Assembly (NCBI GenBank): GCA_035267785.1
Contig: DATFLL010000036.1
Span: 1 to 34,702 of the forward strand
Source of the DNA: DATFLL01 sp035267785
Lineage (GTDB): Bacteria > Pseudomonadota > Gammaproteobacteria > DATFLL01
Reading direction: 5' to 3'
DNA length: 34,702 bases
Shown here: piece by piece, positions 8,538 to 17,369 of the stretch
How the letters are laid out: the number at the start of each line of letters is the position of its first letter
Position numbering within the stretch: the first letter of the stretch is position 1
Made by a program: the position numbers and the translations under genes
The notes under the pieces: model-generated
Database searches by the model: none
What the model saw: the letters and a program-made list of their open reading frames with translations, nothing else
Told to the model about the DNA's origin: nothing

Positions 8538-9128
8538 GTGGCATCCTACCGCGCCGTTAACGCCGTTGTGTCAGCCCTGGAGGCCTACCTGAAGACGCGC
8601 CTGCCGGATGCGCTGTCAGCAGGCACGGTCAACGCCAACGTGCGCGTCCTCGGCAGCAAGGATGTGTCCAAGCCGTTGAACGGTACCTTCCTGGGTATCT
8701 ACCTGCACCGAGTCATGCTGGATGCCAACGGACGGAACCGCTACCTGCAGTCCGCTACCGCAGGCGCCGCTCCGCAACCGGAGCTGCCCGTGAATTTGCA
8801 CTTGTTGCTCGTTGCCTGCGCCAGCAGCGCGTCGGTCGAACAGGACCTGATGGCGTGGGCCATGCAGGAGTTGGCGAGCGCTGTCACTCTCGACGTGTCG
8901 CATGTTGGCGCGAATGACCCGCGCTGGTCAGAGGTCGAAAGCGTACAGGTGCAGGCTGAGGAGATGAGCACCGAAGACCTCTTTCGCATCTGGGACGTCT
9001 TCGAGGCCAAGTACACCCTCTGCGTGCCGTATGTCATTAAAACTGTCCGTCTGCTGCCCGACCCGCTGGTCGAGCCTGAGCCCCCGGTAAAGACACGTAT
9101 TCTCGCGGTCGGGGAGGCGAACGAATGA
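8538..9128 (+). CDS. DUF4255 / Afp16-type tail terminator (cap) protein
   Basis: Predicted terminator that caps the distal end of the tube and sheath and stops polymerisation, as Afp16/Pvc16 do. The 196 residues begin with the DUF4255-like pattern ASYRAVNAVVSALEAYL. A beta-rich core follows (GIYLHRVMLDANGRN, LPVNLHLLLVACA), then a segment FRIWDVFEAKYTLCVPYVI that is characteristic of the family. The start is GTG at 8538, with a GCGAGG ribosome-site region just upstream. Its stop overlaps the next start (ATGA at 9125-9128), which implies translational coupling. DUF4255 proteins are markers of contractile injection loci. Confidence 0.88.
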   Translation: MASYRAVNAVVSALEAYLKTRLPDALSAGTVNANVRVLGSKDVSKPLNGTFLGIYLHRVMLDANGRNRYLQSATAGAAPQPELPVNLHLLLVACASSASVEQDLMAWAMQELASAVTLDVSHVGANDPRWSEVESVQVQAEEMSTEDLFRIWDVFEAKYTLCVPYVIKTVRLLPDPLVEPEPPVKTRILAVGEANE

Positions 9129-9925
9129 ACCTCGCTATTCACGAGACACTTGTCCTGCAGGCGGCGGATATTCTGTATTGGGTCGATGCCGCTTCCGGTA
9201 CCAGCGACAGCGTGGAGGCCAAGCGACCGATCGGTCACGCGCTCTCCTTGCGGGTCGATACCGGCCCCGCCGACCTCGTCGTGCGCCATCGGCCCGGCAG
9301 CACCGCAGTCTGGCGCCGCCGCGACCGCACTTTGGTCGACGGTGTCGCAAGCGAGGCCGAGCGTACGCGCCCGAGCGGATTGAGCTTCCCGTTGAGTGCG
9401 ACCGTGTTCGATCCGAAGGGCCGATACAACCCACGCCGCATCGCATTGAGCGCCGGTAACGACCAGCCTCATATTTTGATGCTCTACCCGTCGGCGCGGG
9501 CGACTACATTCGGACCCGGCGGTGGCCTGCAGGGACGCCTCTGTTTCGATGCCGATAATCGATCGGCGAGCTGGGCCCGCCTTTCCTTGACCGTGGACAC
9601 CGGACCGCACAGTGAGCTCGTCTTCTGGGCGCAGGCCGACGGCGACGGCGAATTCCGTCTTTCGACTCATCGCCTCCCGCCCCTGCCGGAGGGTCAGCAG
9701 CACTACAGCGCCACGCTACGCGTGGACGCCAATCCTGCGGCCGACGCGCAGACACCGCTCGATCTCAGCGTCGAGGCACAGTTTCAAACCATGGCCATTT
9801 CCAAGCAGGACCACCACCCGCCGGCACAGCAATTCACCGACGCATTGTCCGTGCACGTGAAGCCTGCCGACGTCCAACGACTGGCCAGTGACGGCAAAGA
9901 CTGTTTGGCGCTGAAGCCGTCGTAA
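9125..9925 (+). CDS. Injection-system protein of unknown function (266 aa)
   Basis: The family was not recognised. The 266 residues have no signal peptide or membrane segment. The chain is rich in alternating hydrophobic and polar stretches (SLRVDTGPADLVVRHRPGS, RLSLTVDTGPHSELVFWAQ), suggesting two or more beta-sandwich domains. It is coupled by a 4-base overlap to the cap gene and followed after 60 bases by the sheath gene, so it is probably structural or assembly-related. I see no enzymatic motif. The C-terminal part mentions no known fold that I can name. Confidence 0.75.
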   Translation: MNLAIHETLVLQAADILYWVDAASGTSDSVEAKRPIGHALSLRVDTGPADLVVRHRPGSTAVWRRRDRTLVDGVASEAERTRPSGLSFPLSATVFDPKGRYNPRRIALSAGNDQPHILMLYPSARATTFGPGGGLQGRLCFDADNRSASWARLSLTVDTGPHSELVFWAQADGDGEFRLSTHRLPPLPEGQQHYSATLRVDANPAADAQTPLDLSVEAQFQTMAISKQDHHPPAQQFTDALSVHVKPADVQRLASDGKDCLALKPS

Positions 9926-9985
9926 CCGTAGGGGTGGGCCGGCCGCGGGGCCGAGTCCAGGGAATCAGCACAGGAGAAATGAACG

Positions 9986-12160
9986 ATGCCGGAATATCTA
10001 GCACCAGGCGTGTTCGTCGAAGAAGTCAGCTTTCGCGCCAAATCCATCGAAGGGGTCGGGACCAGTGTTGCCGCCATCGTGGGTCCCACCCGCACGGGTC
10101 CTTTGCGGGGCACCCCGGAGGTCGTGACCAGTTACGCTGAATTCGAACGGATATTCGGCGACGCCGACCATCTCACACTGGGCGGAAAGTCCGTTCCCAA
10201 CGACACCGCGCTCGCTGCCAGGGCGTTCTTCGACAACGGTGGCAAGCAGCTCTATGTCGCGCGTGTCGCCAAGGATGCCAACAACGTCAACAACGTCGGC
10301 GACGGCAGCAGTGCGCTGCGTGCCTCGAAAGCCGATTCCCAGAGCCGCCTCACTTTCAAAAGCCGCTTCCCCGGCGCCCTCGGTAATTACACGCTCGAGG
10401 TCCATTGGCGGGACAGCGAAAACCTGTTGAAGTCGGAAACCGTCGGCAGCCCGGAAGCAGACACCGTCTACCTTCTTGTCGCCGAGGACGTGACCAAGGA
10501 CGCGCGTGTGGGCGCCTCGCCCGCCGACGGCAAGTTCCCTTTGAAATCCGTCAAGGCGCTGGTCAAGCTCGACGGCAGTGCCAACGTCGCGGTGTTCGAA
10601 GGCCGCGGGACCGCAACCGCGGCCGACGACAGTGATGTCATCGGCGACCTGTCGAAACTCAAACGCGACAAGCTGCCCGCCAACGCACGGCTGTACCGAG
10701 TCTACGCCAAGCAGCCGACCGGTGGCGAGCTCGGCAGTGGGACCGCCGCCGAGTTGACCTTGACCAACGAGGCCGATCTATCCGCCTTTACCAAAGGTGC
10801 ACACTGGGGGGCCGTCACACGCCTGCGCGGAACCCTCGATGCCGGCGGCAACGTGTTCACGGTGCTGGCCAGTCAGAACCCGGCCGTTGCAAGCAACCTC
10901 ACGCTGCCGATGTCCTCGCTGGCGGCGGTCGCACCGAGCGTACGCGCCGTGGTGGTGCAGACTACCTTTGATATCGACGTCCATCGCGGCGACAAAAACG
11001 GCGAGGTCATTTACACGGTCGCCGATATTTCGACCGCACCGGACGCCGCCAACAGCCTTGCCAAGCGCTTGCCGGGCTCGCCTGAAAAACGTCAGGACCA
11101 GCTCACCCAACCGGTGGCCTGCACGATCGACCCGGCCGCCGACAATGGCAGCAAGGTCCTGGAGGCGCTCTACGAACTCTTCGCCGAGGACAACGATGCC
11201 CTGAACCCAACTCCGCCGTCCATCGACGGTCCGCGTTATCTGATCAAACTCGCGGGAGGTACCGACGGCGATCTGCCGACCTCGGCCGACTATGCCGGCG
11301 AGACCGATGAAGTCCACGGCAGCGTGGGCCTGTCGGCGCTGGAGAACGTCGACGACGTGGCCATCGTCATGACGCCCGGCGCTGTCCGGGCCGGCGAAGA
11401 CGATCACATGGCCACCGTCATGGAGATGCAGAAGCACTGCCGCAAGATGCGCTATCGGGTCGGCATCGTCGATTCGCGCGAGGACATGACGCTCTCGGAC
11501 GTGCGCAACTGGCGATCCAACTTCTCCGACTCCAGATTGGCGCTCTACTACCCGTGGGTGGTGACCGCCGACCCCAGCGGGCAAAAACCGACGATCACCC
11601 GTCCGCCTGCCGGTTTCATCGCCGGCATCTACGCCAACACGGACGTCACGCGCGGTGTGCATAAGGCCCCGGCCAACGAACCCGTCCTTGGCGCGCTGCG
11701 CTTTGCCCAGGAGATAAACCGCTTCCAGCAGGAATTGCTCAATCCCTGGGGGGTCAACGTCCTGCGCTCTTTCCCGGGCCGCGGCCAGCGCGTCTGGGGC
11801 GGTCGAACGATGTCCGACGACCCGGAGTGGAAGTACGTCAACGTCCGCCGTTACTTTCTCTATCTGGAAAAGTCGATCGATCGCAGCACCCAGTGGGTGG
11901 TCTTCGAGCCCAACGGCGAGCAACTGTGGGCAAACATCCGTACCAGCGTCGAAGATTTCCTCTACAACGAATGGCGTAACGGCCACCTGTTGGGCACTAC
12001 GCCCAAGGAGGCCTATTTTGTCCGTTGCGACCGCAGCACCATGACGCAAAACGACCTGGACAACGGCCGCCTGGTGTGTGAAGTCGGCGTCGCACCGCTG
12101 CGACCGGCCGAGTTTGTCATTTTCCGCATCGGTCAGAAGACCGCCGATGCCAACGCCTGA
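9986..12160 (+). CDS. Contractile tail sheath protein (Afp2/Pvc2-like)
   Basis: Main contractile sheath subunit, which polymerises around the inner tube and shortens to drive it outwards. The 724 residues begin MPEYLAPGVFVEEVSF, the classic sheath start, with FFDNGGKQLYVARV further in. The conserved C-terminal sheath domain includes YPWVV, PPAGFIAGIYANTD, NVRRYFLYLEKSIDRS and WVVFEPNGEQLW, and ends in a beta-strand AEFVIFRIGQ. The 724-residue length, larger than minimal sheaths, implies inserted surface domains in the middle third. A CAGGAG ribosome site lies upstream of ATG 9986. The inner tube gene follows 14 bases later. Confidence 0.96.
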   Translation: MPEYLAPGVFVEEVSFRAKSIEGVGTSVAAIVGPTRTGPLRGTPEVVTSYAEFERIFGDADHLTLGGKSVPNDTALAARAFFDNGGKQLYVARVAKDANNVNNVGDGSSALRASKADSQSRLTFKSRFPGALGNYTLEVHWRDSENLLKSETVGSPEADTVYLLVAEDVTKDARVGASPADGKFPLKSVKALVKLDGSANVAVFEGRGTATAADDSDVIGDLSKLKRDKLPANARLYRVYAKQPTGGELGSGTAAELTLTNEADLSAFTKGAHWGAVTRLRGTLDAGGNVFTVLASQNPAVASNLTLPMSSLAAVAPSVRAVVVQTTFDIDVHRGDKNGEVIYTVADISTAPDAANSLAKRLPGSPEKRQDQLTQPVACTIDPAADNGSKVLEALYELFAEDNDALNPTPPSIDGPRYLIKLAGGTDGDLPTSADYAGETDEVHGSVGLSALENVDDVAIVMTPGAVRAGEDDHMATVMEMQKHCRKMRYRVGIVDSREDMTLSDVRNWRSNFSDSRLALYYPWVVTADPSGQKPTITRPPAGFIAGIYANTDVTRGVHKAPANEPVLGALRFAQEINRFQQELLNPWGVNVLRSFPGRGQRVWGGRTMSDDPEWKYVNVRRYFLYLEKSIDRSTQWVVFEPNGEQLWANIRTSVEDFLYNEWRNGHLLGTTPKEAYFVRCDRSTMTQNDLDNGRLVCEVGVAPLRPAEFVIFRIGQKTADANA

Positions 12161-12174
12161 GGAGGTGAGCCGAG

Positions 12175-12633
12175 ATGGCCGTCGAGCGTGAAACACCGTA
12201 CTCCGTATTCAACTTCTGGGTCGAGCTCGAGCCCGGCCAGGGCAAGAGCGTACAGGCCGGCTTTTCCGAGGTATCGGGCCTCAATGCCGAAGTCACCATG
12301 GCCGAGTACCGAGCCGGAAACCTGCCGGTCAACCACGTCATCAAGGTGCCCGGTATCCACAAGGCCGGCGACGTCACGCTCAAGCGCGGTGTCATCGGTG
12401 CGCAGAACCTGTGGAGCTGGCTCGATCAGGTTCGCAACGGCGAGGTCGGCGCTGCCAAGCGCGATATCGTTGTGAAGCTGCTCAACGAGGATCGTACCGA
12501 GGAGGTCGTTTCCTGGAAGCTGCGGGGGGCGATGCCGATGAAATGGACGGGCCCGTCGCTCACCGGCAAGGGGGGCAACGATGTGGCCATCGAGGAGCTG
12601 GTCCTCGCCGTGGAGACGATCGAGCAAGAGTGA
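12175..12633 (+). CDS. Inner tube protein 1 (gp19-like, Afp1/Pvc1)
   Basis: Hcp/gp19-fold protein that stacks as hexamers to form the rigid inner tube. The 152 residues show the typical tail-tube pattern: VFNFWVELEPGQ, GFSEVSGLNAEV, TLKRGVIGAQNLWSWL and the terminal strand VAIEELVLAVETI. GGAGG at 12161-12165 serves as ribosome site. Its stop codon overlaps the start of the next gene (TGATG at 12631-12635). Placement directly after the sheath is the standard eCIS order. A second, divergent tube gene lies at 14149. Confidence 0.95.
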   Translation: MAVERETPYSVFNFWVELEPGQGKSVQAGFSEVSGLNAEVTMAEYRAGNLPVNHVIKVPGIHKAGDVTLKRGVIGAQNLWSWLDQVRNGEVGAAKRDIVVKLLNEDRTEEVVSWKLRGAMPMKWTGPSLTGKGGNDVAIEELVLAVETIEQE

Positions 12634-14156
12634 TGAGCGCCGAGCTGATGGGAGGCCGCATCGTACTCACGCCGCGCCCGGCGCGTGCACGCACGCCTGC
12701 GCTGGAGGTCGCCATGCTCGGTCACTGCCCCGGACGCGTACGACCCGAGCGTATCGGTTGCCAGGCGCGCGAGGACCTGCATCGCCTCGGCTATCGGGAT
12801 ATTCCCCTGTGCGGTTCCGACGGCGAGGTACCCACAGCGGCCGGTGCCGACTGGATCTGGCATCGGCCGTTGTCGCTGCGTTCGGCGGCGGAGTTCGACG
12901 ACATCTTCCCCGACGCTCTCAACGAACCGACGTGCTACCACAGCCGATTAGCGGGTGCCCGCGCCTGGCTGCCCAGGGCCGTGGCTGATTTTTTTACCGC
13001 GGGCGGCGAGAAGCTCTGGGTCGTTCCCGTCCCCGACATCGAGCCCGACCGGAACGGCAACGGCGGCACCGACTTTCTGCCGCGCCCGGACGCGCGTCTG
13101 GCCGACCCCGAGCAGCTGCGCGGGCTCGACGCCGCCCTGGCAATACCCGAGATCGGCCTCGTGACCCTACCGGACCTCGAGCGCCTTGAAGTGCCCGCCA
13201 ATCTGCCGGACACGCCGCGAAAGCGCCTGCCGAATCCGCCGCCCGTGTTCCTGCCCTGTGCGCAGGACACCTCTGACCACGTTCGCGAACGCCGGCGCTC
13301 CCAATCGATGCCCACGCCGAGCCCTGTCCTGGGCCTCGCGCGAATCCTGACGGCTGTCGGCGCCGCGTTGCAACGGCGCCGGCCCGACGTGCAGTGCCTC
13401 TATACCTTGCCCCTTGCCTACGACCGCACCGCGGGTCGACCCGGCCTTGACCCCGCGGCACTGCGCGCGCTGCGCGATCTGCTCGACGACCCCGCCCGCG
13501 CCCCTGCGCTGCGCCGCATCCAGATGCTCTACCCCTATTTGCGCGGTCCGGGTTACCGGCTGCGAAGCGCATGTGGGCTCGTCGCCGGTATGCAGGCGGG
13601 CGTTGCCGCGCGCGAAGGCGTATGGCGGTCGATGGCCGGGCGTGACCTCCCGAGCGACGGACGGCCCTTTCCGCCGTTAAACTCGGCCGAGGTAGCACGG
13701 CTGCGCGCCGACCCGGGCGTCGGGGTGTTTACCGTCGCCCATGACGCGCTGGTTCTGGACGACGAGCGCTTGGCCGTGCCGGCGTTGCCCGTCGCCGACT
13801 ATCGCGGGATTAGCGATCCGGCGTGGCTATCGCCCCATCGATCGGGCGAGGTCGCGCGGTTTGTCGGGTTCCTGATGCGCCAACTGCGCCGGCTGGGCGA
13901 GACACTGGTCTTCGACAACGTTGTCGACGACACCCGCCCCCGCCTGCTCCTGGACAGCTTCTTCGGCGCATTGCACCGGGCCGGTGCCCTGCGCGGTCGC
14001 CGCAGCGAAGACGCCTACAGCATCACTCGCCTCGGCTCGGCGGACAATACCATCGCCTACGCGATCGAAATTGCGCCGTCGATTCCAATTGACCGAGTGC
14101 ACCTGACGTTTGCCAACCTAAACGGACAATGGGACATCGACCTGGGCCATGGCTGA
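12633..14156 (+). CDS. Divergent second sheath-like protein
   Basis: A 507-residue protein with sheath-like landmarks in the same order as the main sheath. FFTAGGEKLWVVPV corresponds to the sheath FFDNGG segment. A middle part contains GLVAGMQAGVAAREGVW, like the FIAGIYANTD region. A C-terminal segment EVARFVGFLMRQLRRLGETL precedes VFDNVVDDTRPRLLLDSFFG. The typical sheath N-terminus (APGVFVEE) is missing, so it may not polymerise like the main sheath. It could be a base or tip ring or a helper, comparable to the Afp3/Afp4 positions. ATG 12633 overlaps the tube stop codon; the frame is open further upstream, but that part lies inside the tube gene. It overlaps the next start by 8 bases. Homology is inferred from pattern only. 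Confidence 0.75.
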   Translation: MSAELMGGRIVLTPRPARARTPALEVAMLGHCPGRVRPERIGCQAREDLHRLGYRDIPLCGSDGEVPTAAGADWIWHRPLSLRSAAEFDDIFPDALNEPTCYHSRLAGARAWLPRAVADFFTAGGEKLWVVPVPDIEPDRNGNGGTDFLPRPDARLADPEQLRGLDAALAIPEIGLVTLPDLERLEVPANLPDTPRKRLPNPPPVFLPCAQDTSDHVRERRRSQSMPTPSPVLGLARILTAVGAALQRRRPDVQCLYTLPLAYDRTAGRPGLDPAALRALRDLLDDPARAPALRRIQMLYPYLRGPGYRLRSACGLVAGMQAGVAAREGVWRSMAGRDLPSDGRPFPPLNSAEVARLRADPGVGVFTVAHDALVLDDERLAVPALPVADYRGISDPAWLSPHRSGEVARFVGFLMRQLRRLGETLVFDNVVDDTRPRLLLDSFFGALHRAGALRGRRSEDAYSITRLGSADNTIAYAIEIAPSIPIDRVHLTFANLNGQWDIDLGHG

Positions 14157-14610
14157 GTTCATTCCATTTCGATTCAAGGTCAGCCTGCTCAGCGACAGCG
14201 GTGGCGATGTTGTCTGTGCCGGTCAGTTCTCCGAGGTGACCGGCCTGGAGGTAACCACTGAGCCCTATACCGTGCGCGAGGGGGGCCGCAACTGGGGCGG
14301 GATTCAGAGATCCGGCCACACCTCTTTTGCACCTATCGTGTTAAAGCGCGGCGCGACCTCGGTACACGACCTTTGGGCCTGGTTCGACATCGTCACGCGG
14401 GGCGCCAACTACGGTTATCGCATGTCCGGCGAGATCACCGTGTTGTACCCCGGCCGCGCCGCCAAGGCCGCATTGGTGTGGAAATTGAAAAACGTGCTGC
14501 CGGTCAAATTCAAGGGACCGGACCTCTCGGCTACGGCCAGTCAGGTTGCCGTCGAAGAGCTGCACCTGGTCCATGAAGGACTCACGCTCGAGCGACCGGC
14601 TGCCAGCTGA
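14149..14610 (+). CDS. Inner tube protein 2 (Afp5/Pvc5-like tube initiator)
   Basis: Second gp19-fold tube protein, 153 residues. It keeps the tube pattern (FRFKVSLLSDSGGDVVCAG, FSEVTGLEVTT, VLKRGATSVHDLWAWFD, VAVEELHLVHEGL) but differs widely from tube 1. In Afp and PVC such proteins form the first tube rings on the spike hub. The ATG at 14149 sits inside the end of the previous gene, suggesting coupling. The adaptor gene follows after 12 bases. Confidence 0.92.
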   Translation: MAEFIPFRFKVSLLSDSGGDVVCAGQFSEVTGLEVTTEPYTVREGGRNWGGIQRSGHTSFAPIVLKRGATSVHDLWAWFDIVTRGANYGYRMSGEITVLYPGRAAKAALVWKLKNVLPVKFKGPDLSATASQVAVEELHLVHEGLTLERPAAS

Positions 14611-14622
14611 CAAGGTGAAACG

Positions 14623-15420
14623 ATGAGCGAAGAAATTACACGCGCCGAACTCATTCCCATGAACGGAAACCGCCCCGACACTGCCAAACGGTTGCCCGTG
14701 CAATTCAATCCGGCCACGTTGAAGGTTGGATTGTCCAACACCCTCAAGGCCGATGACAAAGGCGAGGGCCGCGATACCGCCGCGCAGTTCGTGGACAAGA
14801 GCTCTTCGACCCTGAGTGTCGATCTCATTTTCGACACAACGCCCGACAATACTGACGTGCGCAAGCAGACAAAGGAGATCGCCGAGCGCTTCATGAAGCC
14901 CCGCGACGAGGGCGGCGACAAACCCAAAGCGCCTCAGCGCTGCCTGTTCCAATGGGGCGCCTTTACCTTCGAGGGCATGGTCGAGACCTACGACGAGACG
15001 CTCGACTTTTTCGCGCCCGAGGGAATCCCGCTGCGCGCCACGCTGTCGCTGAAGCTGAAAGAGGATCGCTATCAGTTCGAAACGCGCGACGTGAAGGCCC
15101 AAAAACGCGCCACTCCCAAGTTCTCGCCCAGCGCGCCGCAGACCTCAGTCGATCGTACCACCCAGGCCGCCGGCAGGCCTGGCGCGGACTGGCGCGCAAC
15201 CGCCATGTTCAACGGCATCGAATCGCCGCGCCTGCCCGGCGTGAACGGCATCGCCGTACCGCAGACGGCGATGACGGCAGGCGCCGGCGCGAGCGCCGGG
15301 ATCGGTTTCCGCTACGGCGCATCGGCGCGCGTCGGCAGCGCAATCGCCGGCGCCTTTGTCACCCAAGACGGGAGTGCCACGGCTACCGGCGTTTTGAACG
15401 GGCGCCGGCGGAAGGATTGA
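14623..15420 (+). CDS. CIS tube/LysM-type adaptor protein (Afp7-like)
   Basis: Predicted baseplate adaptor joining the tube and hub to the wedges. The 265 residues contain, near the start, LPVQFNPATLKVGLSNTLK, the hallmark of the CIS tube N-terminal family, then TLSVDLIFDTTPDN and CLFQWGAFTFEGMVETYDET. The last third (about 175-265) is low-complexity Ala/Gly/Ser-rich with no LysM domain that I can recognise, unlike many Afp7 proteins. Position between tube 2 and the small Afp6-like gene supports the call. Confidence 0.88.
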   Translation: MSEEITRAELIPMNGNRPDTAKRLPVQFNPATLKVGLSNTLKADDKGEGRDTAAQFVDKSSSTLSVDLIFDTTPDNTDVRKQTKEIAERFMKPRDEGGDKPKAPQRCLFQWGAFTFEGMVETYDETLDFFAPEGIPLRATLSLKLKEDRYQFETRDVKAQKRATPKFSPSAPQTSVDRTTQAAGRPGADWRATAMFNGIESPRLPGVNGIAVPQTAMTAGAGASAGIGFRYGASARVGSAIAGAFVTQDGSATATGVLNGRRRKD

Positions 15421-15483
15421 GCGCCCAAACCTGGCAGGACGTTACGTAGGCCAACACACAACCCAGCAGGAGTTTGCCGATTT

Positions 15484-15657
15484 ATGCCTGTACTTATCGA
15501 CGAGCTCATCGCCGAAGTCGAAGCGCCGGGCGGCACCGAGACTGGCGCAGAGCACTCGGCCGAGGCGCCCGTGCCGGCCGGGGAGAGCCCCGAGCAGCGC
15601 GTGTTGCGAGCGCTGCAGATCGCCGAAGAGCGGCGTCAACGATTGACGGTGGACTGA
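15484..15657 (+). CDS. Small Afp6/DUF5908-like protein (57 aa)
   Basis: A short protein beginning MPVLIDELIAEVEAPG, followed by an acidic Ala/Glu-rich linker and a C-terminal helix LRALQIAEERRQRL. The N-terminal pattern and the position beside the Afp7-like and hub genes match the small Afp6/DUF5908 proteins of contractile injection loci. Their role is not settled. An AGGAG ribosome site lies about 12 bases upstream of ATG 15484, and the hub gene starts 4 bases after the stop. Confidence 0.75.
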   Translation: MPVLIDELIAEVEAPGGTETGAEHSAEAPVPAGESPEQRVLRALQIAEERRQRLTVD

Positions 15658-15661
15658 CGTC

Positions 15662-16705
15662 ATGAGCGAAGCCTTTGCCAACGCGCGTCCCACGCTGCGC
15701 CTCGCCGGGGAGGAACGCTCCGACCTTGCCGAGGTGCTCTTGACCGCCCTGGCGACCTTGCCCCTGGCCGGTATGGCCTCCGCGGAGGTTCATTGTGTGA
15801 ACTGGGCGCAGAGCTCGGCGGGTGGCGGCGCCGACTTCGCGTTCCTCGACGTCGCGCTAGGCGATCGCCTGGAGCTGTCGATGGGGGCCGATTCCTCGTC
15901 CATCGTCTTCGACGGTGAGATCACAGGCATTGAGGAGCGCTACGGCGACGGCGCGCCGCGCATCGTCTTTCTTGCCGAAGACCGCTTGCACCGCCTCGCG
16001 CGCAGGCGGCGCAGCCGCAGCTTCGAGGACCGTAGCGTTGACGATATCGCGCGCGAGCTCGCCGCCGACGCCGGTCTGCAGGCCGACGTGAATCTCTCCG
16101 GGGCCGGCGGCACCTACCACCAGATCAACGAAAGCGATTTGGCCTTTCTGTTGCGCCTTGCCTCACGCTTCGACGTGGCGCCCCGCCTCGACAACGGGCG
16201 CCTGCGTGCGCGCGCGGAACAGGCCGACGCCTCGCCGATCGTGCTCGACGTTCAGACAAACGTGCAGGAGCTGCGGCTGCTCGCCGATCTCAATCATCAG
16301 GCGAACACGACCACGGTGCGCGGCTACAACGCGGCGACCGATCAGACCGTCAGCGCGTCCGCCCACCGGGTCGCCGCAATGGCCGGTGGCAGCACGGCAG
16401 CCGACATTCTCGATACCCTGGGTTGGCCCGGCGAAGACCTGGCACCCGTTCCGTTTCCCCTCACCCAGAGCGACGCCGAGGCGGCGGCGGCCTCGCATCA
16501 CCGCGGTCGCGCGCGTCGGTTCATACACGGCGACGTTGTCTGCGACGGCGAAGCCCAGCTGGCCAGCGGCCGCGAGGTCGACCTGCGCGGTGTTTCGCCA
16601 CGTTTGCGTGGGAAGTACCGCGTCGTCCACTGTGCCCACCGATTCGACACCCGCAGCGGCTACCAGTCCGAGCTACGGCTCAGCCGCCCGGACTGGGGGA
16701 GTTGA
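15662..16705 (+). CDS. Baseplate hub protein (gp27 / late control gene D-like, Afp8 N-terminal part)
   Basis: Predicted trimeric hub that joins the hexameric tube to the spike. The 347 residues match phage gpD/gp27 proteins. They have a beta-rich N-terminal domain (GDRLELSMGADSSSIVFDG, EITGIEERY), then RRRRSRSFEDRSVDDIAREL followed by INESDLAFLLRLASRFDV, which is a strong family signature. A C-terminal domain ends near KYRVVHCAHRFDTRSGYQSE. In Afp8 the hub and spike are one polypeptide; here they are separate genes, with the spike starting immediately after the stop. Confidence 0.92.
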   Translation: MSEAFANARPTLRLAGEERSDLAEVLLTALATLPLAGMASAEVHCVNWAQSSAGGGADFAFLDVALGDRLELSMGADSSSIVFDGEITGIEERYGDGAPRIVFLAEDRLHRLARRRRSRSFEDRSVDDIARELAADAGLQADVNLSGAGGTYHQINESDLAFLLRLASRFDVAPRLDNGRLRARAEQADASPIVLDVQTNVQELRLLADLNHQANTTTVRGYNAATDQTVSASAHRVAAMAGGSTAADILDTLGWPGEDLAPVPFPLTQSDAEAAAASHHRGRARRFIHGDVVCDGEAQLASGREVDLRGVSPRLRGKYRVVHCAHRFDTRSGYQSELRLSRPDWGS

Positions 16706-16706
16706 C

Positions 16707-17369
16707 ATGAGTACGGTATATGCCCGGCCCCAAGGCCACGCCATCGGCGAGCTGCATTCGCTGCACCTGGCCCAGGTGGTAGATAACGAGGACCCCGACA
16801 ACCGCGGACGCGTGCGCGTGCGGTTAACCTCGACCGAATCGGAGATGTGGGCCAGCGTGGTCGCCCCTTCGGCCGGCCACGGCTACGGCGTGAGCTTCGT
16901 TCCCCGCGTGGGCGAGATCGTGGTGGTCGCCTTCGCCAGTCCCGAGCTCCCGCTGGTGCTCGGCAGCATCTGGAGCGGTGCGGACAGTATGCCCGGCGAT
17001 GCCAGCCCGACCGAGGATCGCTACACCGTACACACTCCCGCGGGAACCGTCATGGTCTTCGACGACGCCAATGGTCCGCGCCTGGAGTTGCGTACACCGC
17101 AGGGGCGGCGCGTGTCGATCAGCGACGCCGACGGCGGCGAGATCGCCGTCGAGTGCGGTACCCAGAGCGTGCGCATGGACAGCTCGCAGGTCTCAATTAA
17201 AGCGGCCGGCGAGGTCAAGGTGCAGGCGGCGAGCGTGACCGTCGACGCCGGGCAGGTGCAGGTCAACGCCGGCATGGCCCAGTTCAGCGGCGTCGTCCAG
17301 TGCAGCACCCTCATTACCAACGCCGTCGTTTCGAGCAGCTACACACCAGGGGCAGGCAACATATGGTAG
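16707..17369 (+). CDS. Spike protein (gp5 / baseplate assembly V-like)
   Basis: Predicted central spike that punctures the target. The 220 residues have an N-terminal OB-fold domain typical of gp5/VgrG (VVDNEDPDNRGRVRVRL, WASVVAPSAGHGYGVSFVPR, GEIVVVAFASPELPLVLGS). The C-terminal half repeats short beta-strands (VSIKAAGEVKVQAASVTVDA), as in a triple-stranded beta-helix needle. ATG 16707 is one base after the hub stop. The frame is open further upstream inside the hub gene, but homology starts here. No PAAR tip gene follows. The gene overlaps the next start by 7 bases. Confidence 0.92.
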   Translation: MSTVYARPQGHAIGELHSLHLAQVVDNEDPDNRGRVRVRLTSTESEMWASVVAPSAGHGYGVSFVPRVGEIVVVAFASPELPLVLGSIWSGADSMPGDASPTEDRYTVHTPAGTVMVFDDANGPRLELRTPQGRRVSISDADGGEIAVECGTQSVRMDSSQVSIKAAGEVKVQAASVTVDAGQVQVNAGMAQFSGVVQCSTLITNAVVSSSYTPGAGNIW

